Counted from the first letter of the stretch, positions 14,553 through 22,482 are shown. The stretch: 22,736 bases of DNA from an uncultured Collinsella sp. (GCA_902492855.1 CABUMU010000015.1:1-22736); one strand, 5' to 3'. The notes: a model not told the origin generated them from the sequence alone. Numbers and translations: made by a program.

Positions 14553-15424
14553 CGCAAGGCTCCAGAAGGAACAGCGGAAGCCATGCCAACAGATGCGGGT
14601 GTCGCGCCAGCTTGGGGCCCTGACACCGGAACGGAAATGAAGCCCTCTTCTCCATCGCCGTAAATCACCGCGATCATCTGGGGGGTCAGCTCGGCAGGCG
14701 CACCCTCGAACACTTTCGCGCCCGCACGCAAGCCCACGATACGATCGGAAAACTCAAGTGCCATATCCACCTGATGCAGATTGACGATGCAGGTGATGCC
14801 ATGCTGACGCGTCACGCGGCGCAGATGCTCCATGACAGCACGGCTGCTCTTGGGATCAAGGCTCGCGATAGGTTCATCGCATAGAATGATGCGGGGATCT
14901 TGAATAAGTGCGCGGGCGATACCCACGCGCTGCTTTTGTCCGCCCGAGAGCTGATCGGCGCGACGATAGGCAAACTCGCCCAGGCCCACTTCGTCAAGCA
15001 GCTCGAACGCACGGAGCTTCTCGGCTTCGCTGTAGAGGCCCAGCGCCCCCGCCACAGCACCCTTGTAGCCCAGACGCCCATGCAGCACGTTTTGAATGGC
15101 GGTAAGGCGATACACCAGGTTGTAGTTCTGAAAGATCATGGCGATCTGCGCGCGCACGCCACGCAGCTTGTTGCGGCGCAGATGCGTAATGTCCCGACCA
15201 TTAAAGACAACCGACCCCTCCGTGGGCTCGATGAGGCGATTGATGCAGCGCAAAAACGTCGACTTGCCGGCGCCTGAAGGACCGATCACCGCAACCAGTT
15301 CTCCCTCGCCGCAAGCAAAATCTACGCCGGAAAGCGCGTGATGCTGCTCCCGTGCACCTCGTTTGCCCTCGTAGCTTTTGGTCAAATCGCTCACCTGCAA
15401 GAGAGGCTGTGCGTTCTGTGGCAT
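14549..15424 (-). CDS. phnC: phosphonate ABC transporter ATP-binding protein PhnC
   Basis: ATPase that powers the PhnDCE importer on the inner face of the membrane. The 291-aa product has Walker A GPSGAGKS (about residues 48-55), Q-loop AMIFQNYNLVYRLT, signature LSGGQKQRVGIARAL, Walker B ILCDEPIASLDP and switch NLHQVDMAL. The segment FNGRDITHLRRNKLRGVRAQ and the NLVYRL motif are typical of PhnC. I prefer the ATG at 15424 (GGAGG 8 nt upstream) over an in-frame ATG at 15430, which would leave only 2 nt to that site. A GC-rich hairpin separates it from phnD. Confidence 0.94.
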   Translation of the reverse strand: MPQNAQPLLQVSDLTKSYEGKRGAREQHHALSGVDFACGEGELVAVIGPSGAGKSTFLRCINRLIEPTEGSVVFNGRDITHLRRNKLRGVRAQIAMIFQNYNLVYRLTAIQNVLHGRLGYKGAVAGALGLYSEAEKLRAFELLDEVGLGEFAYRRADQLSGGQKQRVGIARALIQDPRIILCDEPIASLDPKSSRAVMEHLRRVTRQHGITCIVNLHQVDMALEFSDRIVGLRAGAKVFEGAPAELTPQMIAVIYGDGEEGFISVPVSGPQAGATPASVGMASAVPSGALR

Positions 15425-15449
15425 TTCCATGCCCTCCCATCAACGTCGA

Positions 15450-15477
15450 GGCCGGACGCGGATATTCGCGCCCGGCC
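15450..15477 (-). other. GC-rich hairpin between phnD and phnC
   Basis: On the minus strand, an 11-bp stem with one G-U pair (15467-15477 with 15450-15460) and a 6-nt loop. It lies in the only sizeable gap of the phn operon and is not followed by a T run on that strand. Such hairpins after binding-protein genes often protect the upstream mRNA 3' end, so phnD may be made in excess over the rest; that role is inferred. Confidence 0.5.
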
Positions 15478-15544
15478 CGTTTTGGCAGCGGCGAATCGTC
15501 TACGCGATGCCGCCCATCTGCACGTGTGCGCGCAGGGACATGCA

Positions 15545-16639
15545 TTAGTCAAGCGCACGAATGGGGTCGTACCAGGAGTCCTCGACCGCGATGAAGCCGG
15601 CGGTATCACCCAGGCTCCAAACGGCACCGGTGCCCTCTTTATCCTCGGGGGCAAAGAGCAGTTCGTCTTCAGAGGTCTCCTTGGAGGTCAAGCCCTTGAC
15701 GAGCTTGTCGATGATCTCCTGCGGGACCTTATCGGTGTTGACGGCGATAGGCCCGTTGAGAACCGGGGTGGACTGGATGATGCCGAACTTCTTGCCCTGA
15801 ACGCGATCGAAGGGCTGGGGAGCGTCGGCCTTGACGGAGTAGACGGAACCGGCGGCGTTCACGGCGTCGCGCTCGCCCTCGGGGACATCAAGATAGGTGT
15901 CGACGTCGACATCGTCGAAGGCGGCAACATCGGCATCACCCTGCAGCAGGTTGACAGCAGAACCGGGGTGAGAGTTACCAAAGAGTACCTGGGAGAAGAA
16001 ACCCGGGGTACTGAGCTCGTCGGAGGACTTCACGTCGTCCGGGAACGCCTTCATAATGGCGTTGCACGGAACCTTGAAGCCGGAGGTGGAAGTAGCGGAG
16101 ACAAAGCTCATGCGCTTGCCCTTGATGTTCTTGATGGAATAGCCGCTCTCCTCGGCGCTATCCGCGTAAGCGCTCATCTCGGCCTCGGGCACGCAGATGC
16201 GGCTGTAGTACTTGGCGCCGTCGAGCTTGCCATCGGTGTCGGAGGTGGTCACAAGCGGAAGAACCTTGCTGTTCTTCTTCTGGGCCTGGATGAAGCCCTC
16301 GGCGCCCATGTTGGCAAGCTGAGCCTTGCCGGAAGCGATAGCCTCGATAGCGACGTTATAGTCGGTGGTGGTCATGAGCTCGACCTTGACACCGGCGTAC
16401 TTCTCAAGAACCTTGCCAAACTCCTCGCGGCCCGCGTCGAACTCGGAGCTGGACTCGTTGGGCAGCCAGACCATGGTAAGTTTATCGATAGAAGCGGCAT
16501 CCGAGCCAGCGGTCGCCGCACCACCCTTACCGTCGACGCTGCCGCAACCGACGAGACCGAGGCCGAGCGTCACGGCACTCGCGCCAAAAAGGCCCAAGAA
16601 GGACCGGCGAGAAATTTGCTTGTTCTTGATATCTGCCAC
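15545..16639 (-). CDS. phnD: phosphonate ABC transporter substrate-binding lipoprotein PhnD
   Basis: Extracytoplasmic phosphonate-binding protein that delivers substrate to PhnE; here it is membrane-anchored through lipid. The product is 364 aa from a GTG at 16639, with AGGAG 6 nt upstream. A longer frame back to 16735 adds residues with no signal-peptide character. The N terminus has a twin-arginine-like motif SRRSFLG (residues 10-16), a hydrophobic stretch and lipobox LVGC (Cys32), so it is a probable Tat-exported lipoprotein. The mature part has the PhnD-family features DKLTMVWLPNESSSEFDAGR, LANMGAEGFIQAQ, KGKRMSFVSATSTSGFKVP, and ADVAAFDDVDVDTY. It is the first gene of the phn operon, preceded by a promoter and a structured leader. 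Confidence 0.94.
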   Translation of the reverse strand: MADIKNKQISRRSFLGLFGASAVTLGLGLVGCGSVDGKGGAATAGSDAASIDKLTMVWLPNESSSEFDAGREEFGKVLEKYAGVKVELMTTTDYNVAIEAIASGKAQLANMGAEGFIQAQKKNSKVLPLVTTSDTDGKLDGAKYYSRICVPEAEMSAYADSAEESGYSIKNIKGKRMSFVSATSTSGFKVPCNAIMKAFPDDVKSSDELSTPGFFSQVLFGNSHPGSAVNLLQGDADVAAFDDVDVDTYLDVPEGERDAVNAAGSVYSVKADAPQPFDRVQGKKFGIIQSTPVLNGPIAVNTDKVPQEIIDKLVKGLTSKETSEDELLFAPEDKEGTGAVWSLGDTAGFIAVEDSWYDPIRALD

Positions 16640-16667
16640 AATCTTCTCCTTACAACACAAGAATGCA

Positions 16668-16702
16668 CCGGAGGGACCGGGGGTTCTATTTGTCCCGTCC
16701 GG
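16668..16702 (-). other. hairpin in the phnD mRNA leader
   Basis: On the minus strand, CCGGA-GGGAC type pairing (16698-16702 with 16668-16672, and 16692-16696 with 16673-16677, one bulged base) forms a 10-bp stem with a 14-nt loop about 18 nt upstream of the phnD ribosome site. It matches no riboswitch I know. Its role is unknown. Confidence 0.4.
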
Positions 16703-16781
16703 CGATGACGTGGTAGATATTAGGGTTGTGGGCAAGCCGTTTTTCGATCAACGGCAATCGCTTGTCATATGCTTGCGCGAA

Positions 16782-16803
16782 GATGCGGGAACATGACGCG
16801 AAC
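16782..16803 (-). promoter_or_regulatory. possible PHO-box-like 11-nt direct repeat
   Basis: On the minus strand, GTTCGCGTCAT is followed directly by GTTCCCGCATC. Tandem 11-nt units starting GTTC recall the actinobacterial PhoP box (GTTCACC-type), which would suit a phosphorus-scavenging operon. The match is partial, and the site lies downstream of the best promoter, so this is tentative. Confidence 0.25.
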
Positions 16804-16815
16804 CGTAGGCACTTA

Positions 16816-16844
16816 TTAATAGAAACGCCCCGTCGTAAGCTCAA
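16816..16844 (-). promoter_or_regulatory. phnD: promoter of the phn operon
   Basis: On the minus strand, TTGAGC (16839-16844) and TATTAA (16816-16821) are exactly 17 bp apart. Transcription would begin near 16809, leaving a leader of about 170 nt before the phnD GTG. It is the best sigma-70-type match between tatD and phnD. Confidence 0.6.
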
Positions 16845-16897
16845 GGGCAGGCATAAGGCAGGTAATAGACCAGTTTTGTCAGCCCCTTGGCAGCCGT

Positions 16898-17812
16898 TTA
16901 TAGAAAAAGTTTGCAGGCATTTTCCCAAGCTGCTCGCGCGATTGCCTCAGCATCCTCGCCGGTACGATCGACACGGTCGTTGACCAGCGTGTTTGCCGTA
17001 ATGGAGATCATTGCGGGCTCGCATTCAAGACCGCGGATGGGCTCTGGAGCCATATACGGGCAATCCGTCTCGAACAAAATTCGATCGAGTGGGGTTGCCG
17101 CAAATGCCTCGCGCACGTCGTCGTTGCGCTTAAAGGTAGCCGCACCGCCATAGGCGATATAGCAGCCCAGCTCCACAAAGCGCTCCATCGTGGCGCGGTC
17201 CTCGCCAAAGCAGTGCAGCACACAACCGGCCTGGGGCATGCCCACCTCACGAAGCACGTTGTAGGCGTCCACGTGCGAGGTGCGCTCCTGGTCCGTGTCC
17301 TCGTGACGCAGATGTAGCTCCACCGGCACATTACGGCACACGGCAAGCTCGAGCTGGCGCGCCATGCAGTCAATCTGCACGTTATGGGGTGCCGGCGCGA
17401 TATCGTCGTCATAGTCCATGTGATAGTCCAGGCCGATTTCGCCAATACCGGCGCACAAAGGGTCATCGAGCGCGGCAACGACCTGTGCGTGAACGTCGTC
17501 GGTATAGTCCGGCGCGCCATACGGATGCACGCCGGCAAGATACTTGATCTGCGGGATATCCTGCATCGGCAGAATTTCGCGCACGAGCCAGTCGCTATAG
17601 TCCGTCACGCTGCGTTTGTCAGCGATGGGGTCGAACATCGTCACCAACAGGTCGACACCCGCGGCTTTGGCGCGCACGAGCGTCTCGGGCACTTCTTTGC
17701 CCCAAAACGAAAGCAGATGCGCATGTGTGTCGGCAAGCGGTGCCAAGGGCACGGGGCAGGCGACCGTCTTCTTTTTCTTGGTAAACGTCACGCGTGCGGC
17801 ATTAGGCATCAT
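16898..17812 (-). CDS. tatD: TatD family metal-dependent deoxyribonuclease
   Basis: Amidohydrolase-fold metal-dependent hydrolase with 3'-5' exonuclease activity on DNA (and D-aminoacyl-tRNA deacylase or RNase activity in some members). The 304-aa product has the TatD metal motifs: DTHAH (His30, His32), GEIGLDYH, HLRHEDT, VLHCFGED and ETDCPYMAPEP. A basic N-terminal extension of about 18 residues (FTKKKK) precedes the usual start. It overlaps rsmA by 11 bp on the same strand. tatD next to rsmA and metG is a common Gram-positive arrangement; rnmV (5S rRNA maturase), which often lies between tatD and rsmA, is missing here. Confidence 0.93.
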   Translation of the reverse strand: MMPNAARVTFTKKKKTVACPVPLAPLADTHAHLLSFWGKEVPETLVRAKAAGVDLLVTMFDPIADKRSVTDYSDWLVREILPMQDIPQIKYLAGVHPYGAPDYTDDVHAQVVAALDDPLCAGIGEIGLDYHMDYDDDIAPAPHNVQIDCMARQLELAVCRNVPVELHLRHEDTDQERTSHVDAYNVLREVGMPQAGCVLHCFGEDRATMERFVELGCYIAYGGAATFKRNDDVREAFAATPLDRILFETDCPYMAPEPIRGLECEPAMISITANTLVNDRVDRTGEDAEAIARAAWENACKLFL

Positions 17813-18662
17813 GGATTAGCTCCTGGGCCAGGCGAACAAAGTCGGCAACATCAAGCGTCTCGGCGCGCGTGGTGGGTGCGATACCGCAAGCCTCAAAGGC
17901 GGCATCGAGCACGTCCTTGGCAAAGCCGTTGGCGCTCATGGAATTTCGGATGGTCTTGCGCCGCTGAGCAAATGCAGTGTCGATCACACGAGCCACGAAC
18001 TCGCGATCGAGCCCCTCGGGCACCACGCCGTCAACACGGTCGATACGCACGACGGCCGAGTCCACGTGCGGCGCTGGCATAAAGCAACGCGGCGGCACCT
18101 CAAAGCGACCCGTCACCTGCGCATACAGGCCGAGCTTTGCCGTATAGCCGCCATAGGTCTTGTTGCCCGGCACTGCGGCAATGCGATCGGCAACCTCCTT
18201 TTGCACCATGACCACGGCACGCTTGAGCGCGGGCATCGTCTGAAAAAACTGCAAGATGATCGTCGCCGCCACGTTATAGGGCAAGTTCGCGACAAATACC
18301 GTCGGCTCACCGCCGGCGGCCTGCTCAATCTGCTCCGGCGTCACCTTAAGCGCGTCGCCCATGATAAAGCGGAAGTTGGCGTAGTCGGCGGCGTGAGCAT
18401 CGAGCACCGGCTCGAGCTCGGGATCGGCCTCGATCGACGTGACGCACGCCGCCTCCTGCAACAGCGCAAGCGTGAGCGTACCAACGCCCGGACCAACCTC
18501 GAGCACGCGCTCATCGCCTGCAAGCTCGGCAAGCTCGCAAATGCGCTCAATTACATGGTTGTCGATCAGGAAGTTCTGGCCCAGGCGATGCTTGGTCGCA
18601 AGGCCAAACTCCTCCAGCAGCTCCCTGGTGGCCGTGGGGTTTGCCAAAGGCGAAGTTGTCAT
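17802..18662 (-). CDS. rsmA: 16S rRNA (adenine1518-N6/adenine1519-N6)-dimethyltransferase
   Basis: KsgA/RsmA dimethylates two adjacent adenines in the loop of helix 45 of 16S rRNA, using S-adenosylmethionine, late in 30S assembly. The 286-aa product begins with TKHRLGQNFLIDNHVIERIC, the family N terminus. SAM-binding motif I is VLEVGPGVGTLTLAL (about residues 53-67), and motif IV is VANLPYNVAATIILQF with the catalytic NLPY. VVMVQKEVADRI and the C-terminal helical domain follow. GGAGG lies 5 nt before the ATG at 18662. It overlaps tatD and is separated from metG by a terminator. Confidence 0.96.
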   Translation of the reverse strand: MTTSPLANPTATRELLEEFGLATKHRLGQNFLIDNHVIERICELAELAGDERVLEVGPGVGTLTLALLQEAACVTSIEADPELEPVLDAHAADYANFRFIMGDALKVTPEQIEQAAGGEPTVFVANLPYNVAATIILQFFQTMPALKRAVVMVQKEVADRIAAVPGNKTYGGYTAKLGLYAQVTGRFEVPPRCFMPAPHVDSAVVRIDRVDGVVPEGLDREFVARVIDTAFAQRRKTIRNSMSANGFAKDVLDAAFEACGIAPTTRAETLDVADFVRLAQELIHDA

Positions 18663-18696
18663 GGTTGCCTCCTCAGCATGATGGCGGCGTCTTGAA

Positions 18697-18730
18697 ACAA
18701 AAGGGCATGGACCGTGGCGGCCATGCCCTT
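18697..18730 (-). terminator. Rho-independent terminator of metG
   Basis: On the minus strand, a 10-bp stem AAGGGCATGG / CCATGCCCTT (18721-18730 with 18701-18710), a 10-nt loop and a TTTTGTTT tail. It lies 39 bp after the metG stop, so rsmA-tatD probably depends on readthrough or on a promoter in the short remaining gap. Confidence 0.83.
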
Positions 18731-18769
18731 ACAGCTAAACAGCAAATTGCCGATATGGCGCGCTGCGTC

Positions 18770-20371
18770 TTAGCCCAGACGCGGGAACAGCGGATCGCCC
18801 TTCTCGACAGGCTGACCACCGGCAAGCAGGCCCCAAACGCAAATGCCCTTGAGGTCGTCGGTCGCGGCCTCGTCCTCGCAGGACAGGCGGCGCAGGGCCT
18901 CGGCAGAAGTCTGGGGCATGAGCGGCATCAGCAGGTGGGCGGCAATGCGGATGGCCTCGAGCAGGTTGTAGATCACAAACGCCAGCTCGTCAGCCTTGGC
19001 CTCGTCCTTGGCAAGTGCCCAAGGCTCGGAGTCCTCGATGTAGTGGTTGGCGGCGTGGATGAGCTCCATGACCTCGTCCTTGGCTCCACCGTAATCGAGC
19101 ACGTCCATCTTGGCCATGTAGCGGTCGACCAGACCATCGGCGATCTTTGCCAGCGGGTTGTCGAACGCATCGAACGATGCGGGCTTGGCGGGCGCGCAAC
19201 CGTCAAAGTACTTGCCGCTCATGTTGAGCGAACGCGAGATAAGGTTGCCCCAGCTGTTGGCCAGGTCGGCGTTGTAGACCTGCTCCATGCGATCGAAGCT
19301 GATGGCACCGTCGGTGCCGGGGACGACGTCGGTCATGAAGTAGTAGCGATAGCCCTCGACGCCCAGCATGTCGATAACGTCCTGCGGAGCGATGGCGTTG
19401 CCGCGGCTCTTGGACATCTTCTCGGCCTTGCCGGTCTCGGCATTGCGCACGGTCAGGAAGCCATGGGCAAAGACGTGCTCGGGCAGGGCCTCGCCAATGG
19501 CCATGAGCATGGCCGGCCAAATGACGCAGTGGAAACGGATGATGTCCTTGCCCACGATGTGGAACTGCGCGGGCCAGCGATAGGCCAGCTCGGCACGGGC
19601 CTCGTCGGTATCGACACCGTAGCCGACAGCCGTCATATAGTTGAGCAGCGCGTCGAACCACACATAGGTCACGTGGCCCTCGTCAAACGGAACTTGGATG
19701 CCCCAGTCAAAGCTCGTACGGCTCACGGAAAGGTCGTTGAGGCCGCCCTCGACAAAGCTGCGCACCTCGTTCATACGGAACGCGGGCTCGACAAAGTCGG
19801 GGTGCTCGTCATAGAGCTTGAGCAGCTTGTCCTGGAAGGCGGAAAGCTTAAAGAAGTAGGACTCCTCCTGCACGCGCTCAAGCGGACGGTGGCAGTCGGG
19901 GCACAGGTGCTGGCCGACGCTGCCGTACTCCTCGTCGCCCTTCTGGACCTGCGTATCAGTGAAGTAGGTCTCGTCAGGCACGCAATACCAACCGTCGTAG
20001 CTGCCCTTATACAGGTAGCCGGACTCCTTCATGCGCTCCCACAGGTACTGCACGGCATGATGCTGGCGCGGCTCGGTGGTGCGGATGAAGTCGTCGTTGG
20101 AGATCTCGAGCTTGCTCCAAAGCTCCTTGAAGTGCGGAGCCTGGCTGTCGGTCCACTCCTGCGGCGTCATGTTGTGCTTGGCTGCGGCCTCGGCGACCTT
20201 CTCGCCGTGCTCGTCCATGCCGGTCAGGAACTTGACGTTATAGCCGGCGGAGCGGCGATAGCGAGCCTGAACATCGGCGATGATGGTGGAATAAGCCGTG
20301 CCCAGGTGCGGATCGGCGTTGACGTAGTAGATGGGCGTCGTGATAAAGAACGAAGGCTTGCTTTGATCCAT
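18770..20371 (-). CDS. metG: methionine--tRNA ligase
   Basis: Class I aminoacyl-tRNA synthetase charging initiator and elongator tRNA-Met. The 533-aa product has FFITTPIYYVNADPHLGTAY with a HIGH-like HLGT (about residues 21-24), FLTGMDEHGEKV, WYCVPDETYFTD, the KMSKS signature EKMSKSRGN (about residue 315) and the anticodon-binding region WGNLISRSLNM. It belongs to the short form without the C-terminal EMAP-like tRNA-binding domain. In the connective peptide only one CxxC pair (CPDC) is left, so zinc binding there is probably lost, as in other MetG2-type enzymes. GGAGG lies 8 nt before the ATG at 20371. It follows rsmI by 69 bp. Confidence 0.96.
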   Translation of the reverse strand: MDQSKPSFFITTPIYYVNADPHLGTAYSTIIADVQARYRRSAGYNVKFLTGMDEHGEKVAEAAAKHNMTPQEWTDSQAPHFKELWSKLEISNDDFIRTTEPRQHHAVQYLWERMKESGYLYKGSYDGWYCVPDETYFTDTQVQKGDEEYGSVGQHLCPDCHRPLERVQEESYFFKLSAFQDKLLKLYDEHPDFVEPAFRMNEVRSFVEGGLNDLSVSRTSFDWGIQVPFDEGHVTYVWFDALLNYMTAVGYGVDTDEARAELAYRWPAQFHIVGKDIIRFHCVIWPAMLMAIGEALPEHVFAHGFLTVRNAETGKAEKMSKSRGNAIAPQDVIDMLGVEGYRYYFMTDVVPGTDGAISFDRMEQVYNADLANSWGNLISRSLNMSGKYFDGCAPAKPASFDAFDNPLAKIADGLVDRYMAKMDVLDYGGAKDEVMELIHAANHYIEDSEPWALAKDEAKADELAFVIYNLLEAIRIAAHLLMPLMPQTSAEALRRLSCEDEAATDDLKGICVWGLLAGGQPVEKGDPLFPRLG

Positions 20372-20440
20372 GGGGTTTGTCCTCCAGAAAAACGTTGCAT
20401 ACAGAGGATGATTCTAGCGCAAGGGCTGGATATCCTCCAT

Positions 20441-21320
20441 CTATTGCGTATCGAGCACCATGGCATAGACATCGCGCTTGCGGCGCGAATACTTCTGAGA
20501 CAGGCGCTTGGCCACCGCAGAGGCGGGCTCCCCCTCCTCGAGCGCGGCGCGGATATCCGCGCGCAGGGCCTCATCGGGATCTACTGCCGCGGCGCCAACC
20601 GGCGCGATACCGGCCTCTTCGTCCTCGCTCGGCGGCGCGATGACCAGCGCAATCTCGCCCTTTACCTCGCCGCGGGCACGTAGCTCCTCGGCAAGCTGGG
20701 CGGCAGATCCGCGCAGGACCTCCTCGTGCAACTTGGTGGAGTTCGCGGCAGACGGCAACCTCACGCTGGGGAAAAACCTCGGCCACGGCTTCGAGTGTCG
20801 CCACGATGCGATGTGGAGACTCGTAGAAGATGAGCGCGCCGGGCACCACGGCAAGGCGCTGCAAACGGCGCACGCGGTCACCGTGCTTTCGGCCCAAAAA
20901 GCCCTCGAAGAAAAAATGCTCGCAGGGAATGCCGGACGAAACAAGCGCCGTGACGCAAGCAGAGGGCCCGGGAATAACTTCGACGGGCACATCGGCCTCA
21001 CGCGCCGCCTCAACTAGCGCCTGGCCGGGATCGGACACGCTCGGCATGCCGGCGTCCGAGGCAAAGGCGAGGGTCTCCCCCGCCAGCAGACGGTCGACCA
21101 GGCCGGCGGCGCGGCTGGCGATCACATTCTCGTCGCAACGGACAAGCGGCTTGGAAATGCCCAGGTGCATCAGCAGCTTTGACGTCACACGCGTGTCTTC
21201 GCAGCAGATGACATCGGCAGCGGCAAAGGCTTCGCCAACGCGCGGGGACAGGTCGCCCAGGTTGCCGATGGGCGTGCCGACCACATAGAGTTTGCCCGTA
21301 TGGGCGCTGTTTTGCGTCAT
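20441..21320 (-). pseudogene. rsmI: rsmI, 16S rRNA (cytidine1402-2'-O)-methyltransferase, split by a 1-nt frameshift
   Basis: RsmI 2'-O-methylates C1402 in the decoding centre of 16S rRNA. The first frame (from ATG 21320) gives the complete tetrapyrrole-methylase-like catalytic part: VVGTPIGNLGDLSPR, CCEDTRVTSKLL, FASDAGMPSVSDPG, VIPGPSA, YESPHRI, EVAVCREL. After CREL (codon ending at 20739) family similarity jumps to another frame, which continues TKLHEEVLRGSAAQLAEEL to TAG at 20441. One surplus C in CTCCACC (20738 or 20739) explains the break; removing it gives a normal 292-aa protein. As written, the first frame ends at 20571 with a low-complexity Arg-rich tail. It may be a real mutation or a sequence error. 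It starts 6 bp after the GH5-like gene. Confidence 0.9.
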
Positions 21321-21326
21321 ATCAAC

Positions 21327-22388
21327 CTATTCAATCATGCCGCGCTCGAGCGTACCGAGCGCCGCGCGGGCGTCCCATGCTGCAATGCGCTTCTCGGTCT
21401 TCCACGTTTGGAAGAACCAACCGGCAGCCGGCGCAAACGAAGCCAGCTGGTTGGCGATAAACACGCGCTCGTAGGCATTGCGGCCCTCGGGCGTAACCGA
21501 CGAGTTGGCAAAGATCGCCGCGCCCGACCATTCGCCCACCAGCACGGGGAACCCAGTTGAAATCGCTTCTTTAAGCTCGCGCTTGTTACGCGAAATCGCC
21601 GTCGTCAGCCCGCGGGGGCTCGTGATGTCGAGCGCATGCTCGTCGCGGTAATGGTACAGGTGAAGGTCCATGTAGACGTTCTTGTACTTAGTGCCGCGCA
21701 TAAAATGCTTCCACTCGCTGGGATGCCCCGACGACGAGAAGACGACGATCTTATCCTCGGGCATATACGAACGGACGAGCTCATAGGCATCGCGATAGAA
21801 GTTGCGCAGGTAGTGCGCCGGAATGCCATCCGTCACGGTGAAGAGGCTCTTGCGGACACTCATCTGCGGCGTATCCAGCAGCTCAATGCCCAGCAGGCTC
21901 TCGGCCTCGCCGTAGCGATCGGCCAAGCGCTCGAGCACGTCGAGTGCGACATGACGACCGTTGGTGGACGAATGCCACTCGGCGACAGCCTCCGGCGTGG
22001 TGGGCGAATCGTTGGAATCGCCCTGGCCACCGGGCACAGTTGCTAGATCAAGCAGCACGCGGATGTCGTACTTGGGAGCCCACTCAATTGCACGGTCGAT
22101 GTAGTCGACAACCGAGATGTAGGACGCATCGGACTCCTGCGAGCCAAAGGCATACCAGGGTACCGGCAGACGCACGGCATTGAGGCCAATCTGCGCCATG
22201 CGGCGAAAATCGTCCTCGCTCACAAACGTCTCGTAATGACGGCGCATGCGCTCGTTATAGGCGGCGGTGCCCATGGCCTCCTGCAGCTCGGCCGCGTTGG
22301 ATGCACCGGTCGCCGCGTATAGCGACGGGGTCACCCAAGGCTCGGGAATAAACCAGCCAGAGAGATTAACGCCGAGTATCCTCTCCAT
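21327..22388 (-). CDS. GH5-like (exo-1,3-beta-glucanase-type) protein, catalytic acid/base missing
   Basis: TIM-barrel protein resembling glycoside hydrolase family 5, closest in pattern to the Exg1/GH5_9 exo-beta-1,3-glucanases. The 353-aa product starts MERILGVNLSGWFIPEPWVT and has EDDFRRMAQIGLNAVRLPVP, VLLDLATVPGGQGDSND, LLGIELLDTP and the nucleophile motif VLVGEWSG (Glu286). Where active enzymes have NEP (acid/base Glu) this one has Asp172-Thr173-Pro174, and the usual His of DLHG is Ala. No signal peptide is present, so it is cytoplasmic. I chose the ATG at 22388, preceded by AGGGGG; the frame runs open to 22679, but that part shows no family similarity. It may be an inactive or repurposed glucan-binding protein. 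It overlaps nothing and precedes rsmI by 6 bp. Confidence 0.85.
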   Translation of the reverse strand: MERILGVNLSGWFIPEPWVTPSLYAATGASNAAELQEAMGTAAYNERMRRHYETFVSEDDFRRMAQIGLNAVRLPVPWYAFGSQESDASYISVVDYIDRAIEWAPKYDIRVLLDLATVPGGQGDSNDSPTTPEAVAEWHSSTNGRHVALDVLERLADRYGEAESLLGIELLDTPQMSVRKSLFTVTDGIPAHYLRNFYRDAYELVRSYMPEDKIVVFSSSGHPSEWKHFMRGTKYKNVYMDLHLYHYRDEHALDITSPRGLTTAISRNKRELKEAISTGFPVLVGEWSGAAIFANSSVTPEGRNAYERVFIANQLASFAPAAGWFFQTWKTEKRIAAWDARAALGTLERGMIE

Positions 22389-22407
22389 CACTGCCCCCTT
22401 CGGATCG

Positions 22408-22424
22408 TGCAGGCCGAGCCTGCA
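22408..22424 (-). other. 7-bp hairpin in the leader of the GH5-like gene
   Basis: TGCAGGC and GCCTGCA pair with a 3-nt loop just upstream of the ribosome site of the GH5-like gene. There is no T run. It may influence translation or be incidental. Confidence 0.35.
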
Positions 22425-22453
22425 TCGTATTGCATAGGAAAAGTATCGTTTTG

Positions 22454-22482
22454 AGTATACCCGCGCGTGCGGACAGACGACC
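22454..22482 (-). promoter_or_regulatory. weak candidate promoter of the GH5-like/rsmI unit
   Basis: On the minus strand, TATACT (22454-22459) is a good -10, but the hexamer 17 bp upstream (GGTCGT) is a poor -35. A small inverted repeat, GACCG-AA-CGGTC (22479-22490), overlaps the -35 position and could be an operator. Confidence 0.3.

Noticed and set aside
16686..16928. 80-aa minus-strand frame between tatD and phnD
   Set aside because: It overlaps the tatD end, the phn promoter and the leader, and has no motif or ribosome site.
18641..20683. 680-aa plus-strand open frame opposite metG and the rsmI end
   Set aside because: It runs across two well-identified minus-strand genes; length alone is explained by high third-position GC.
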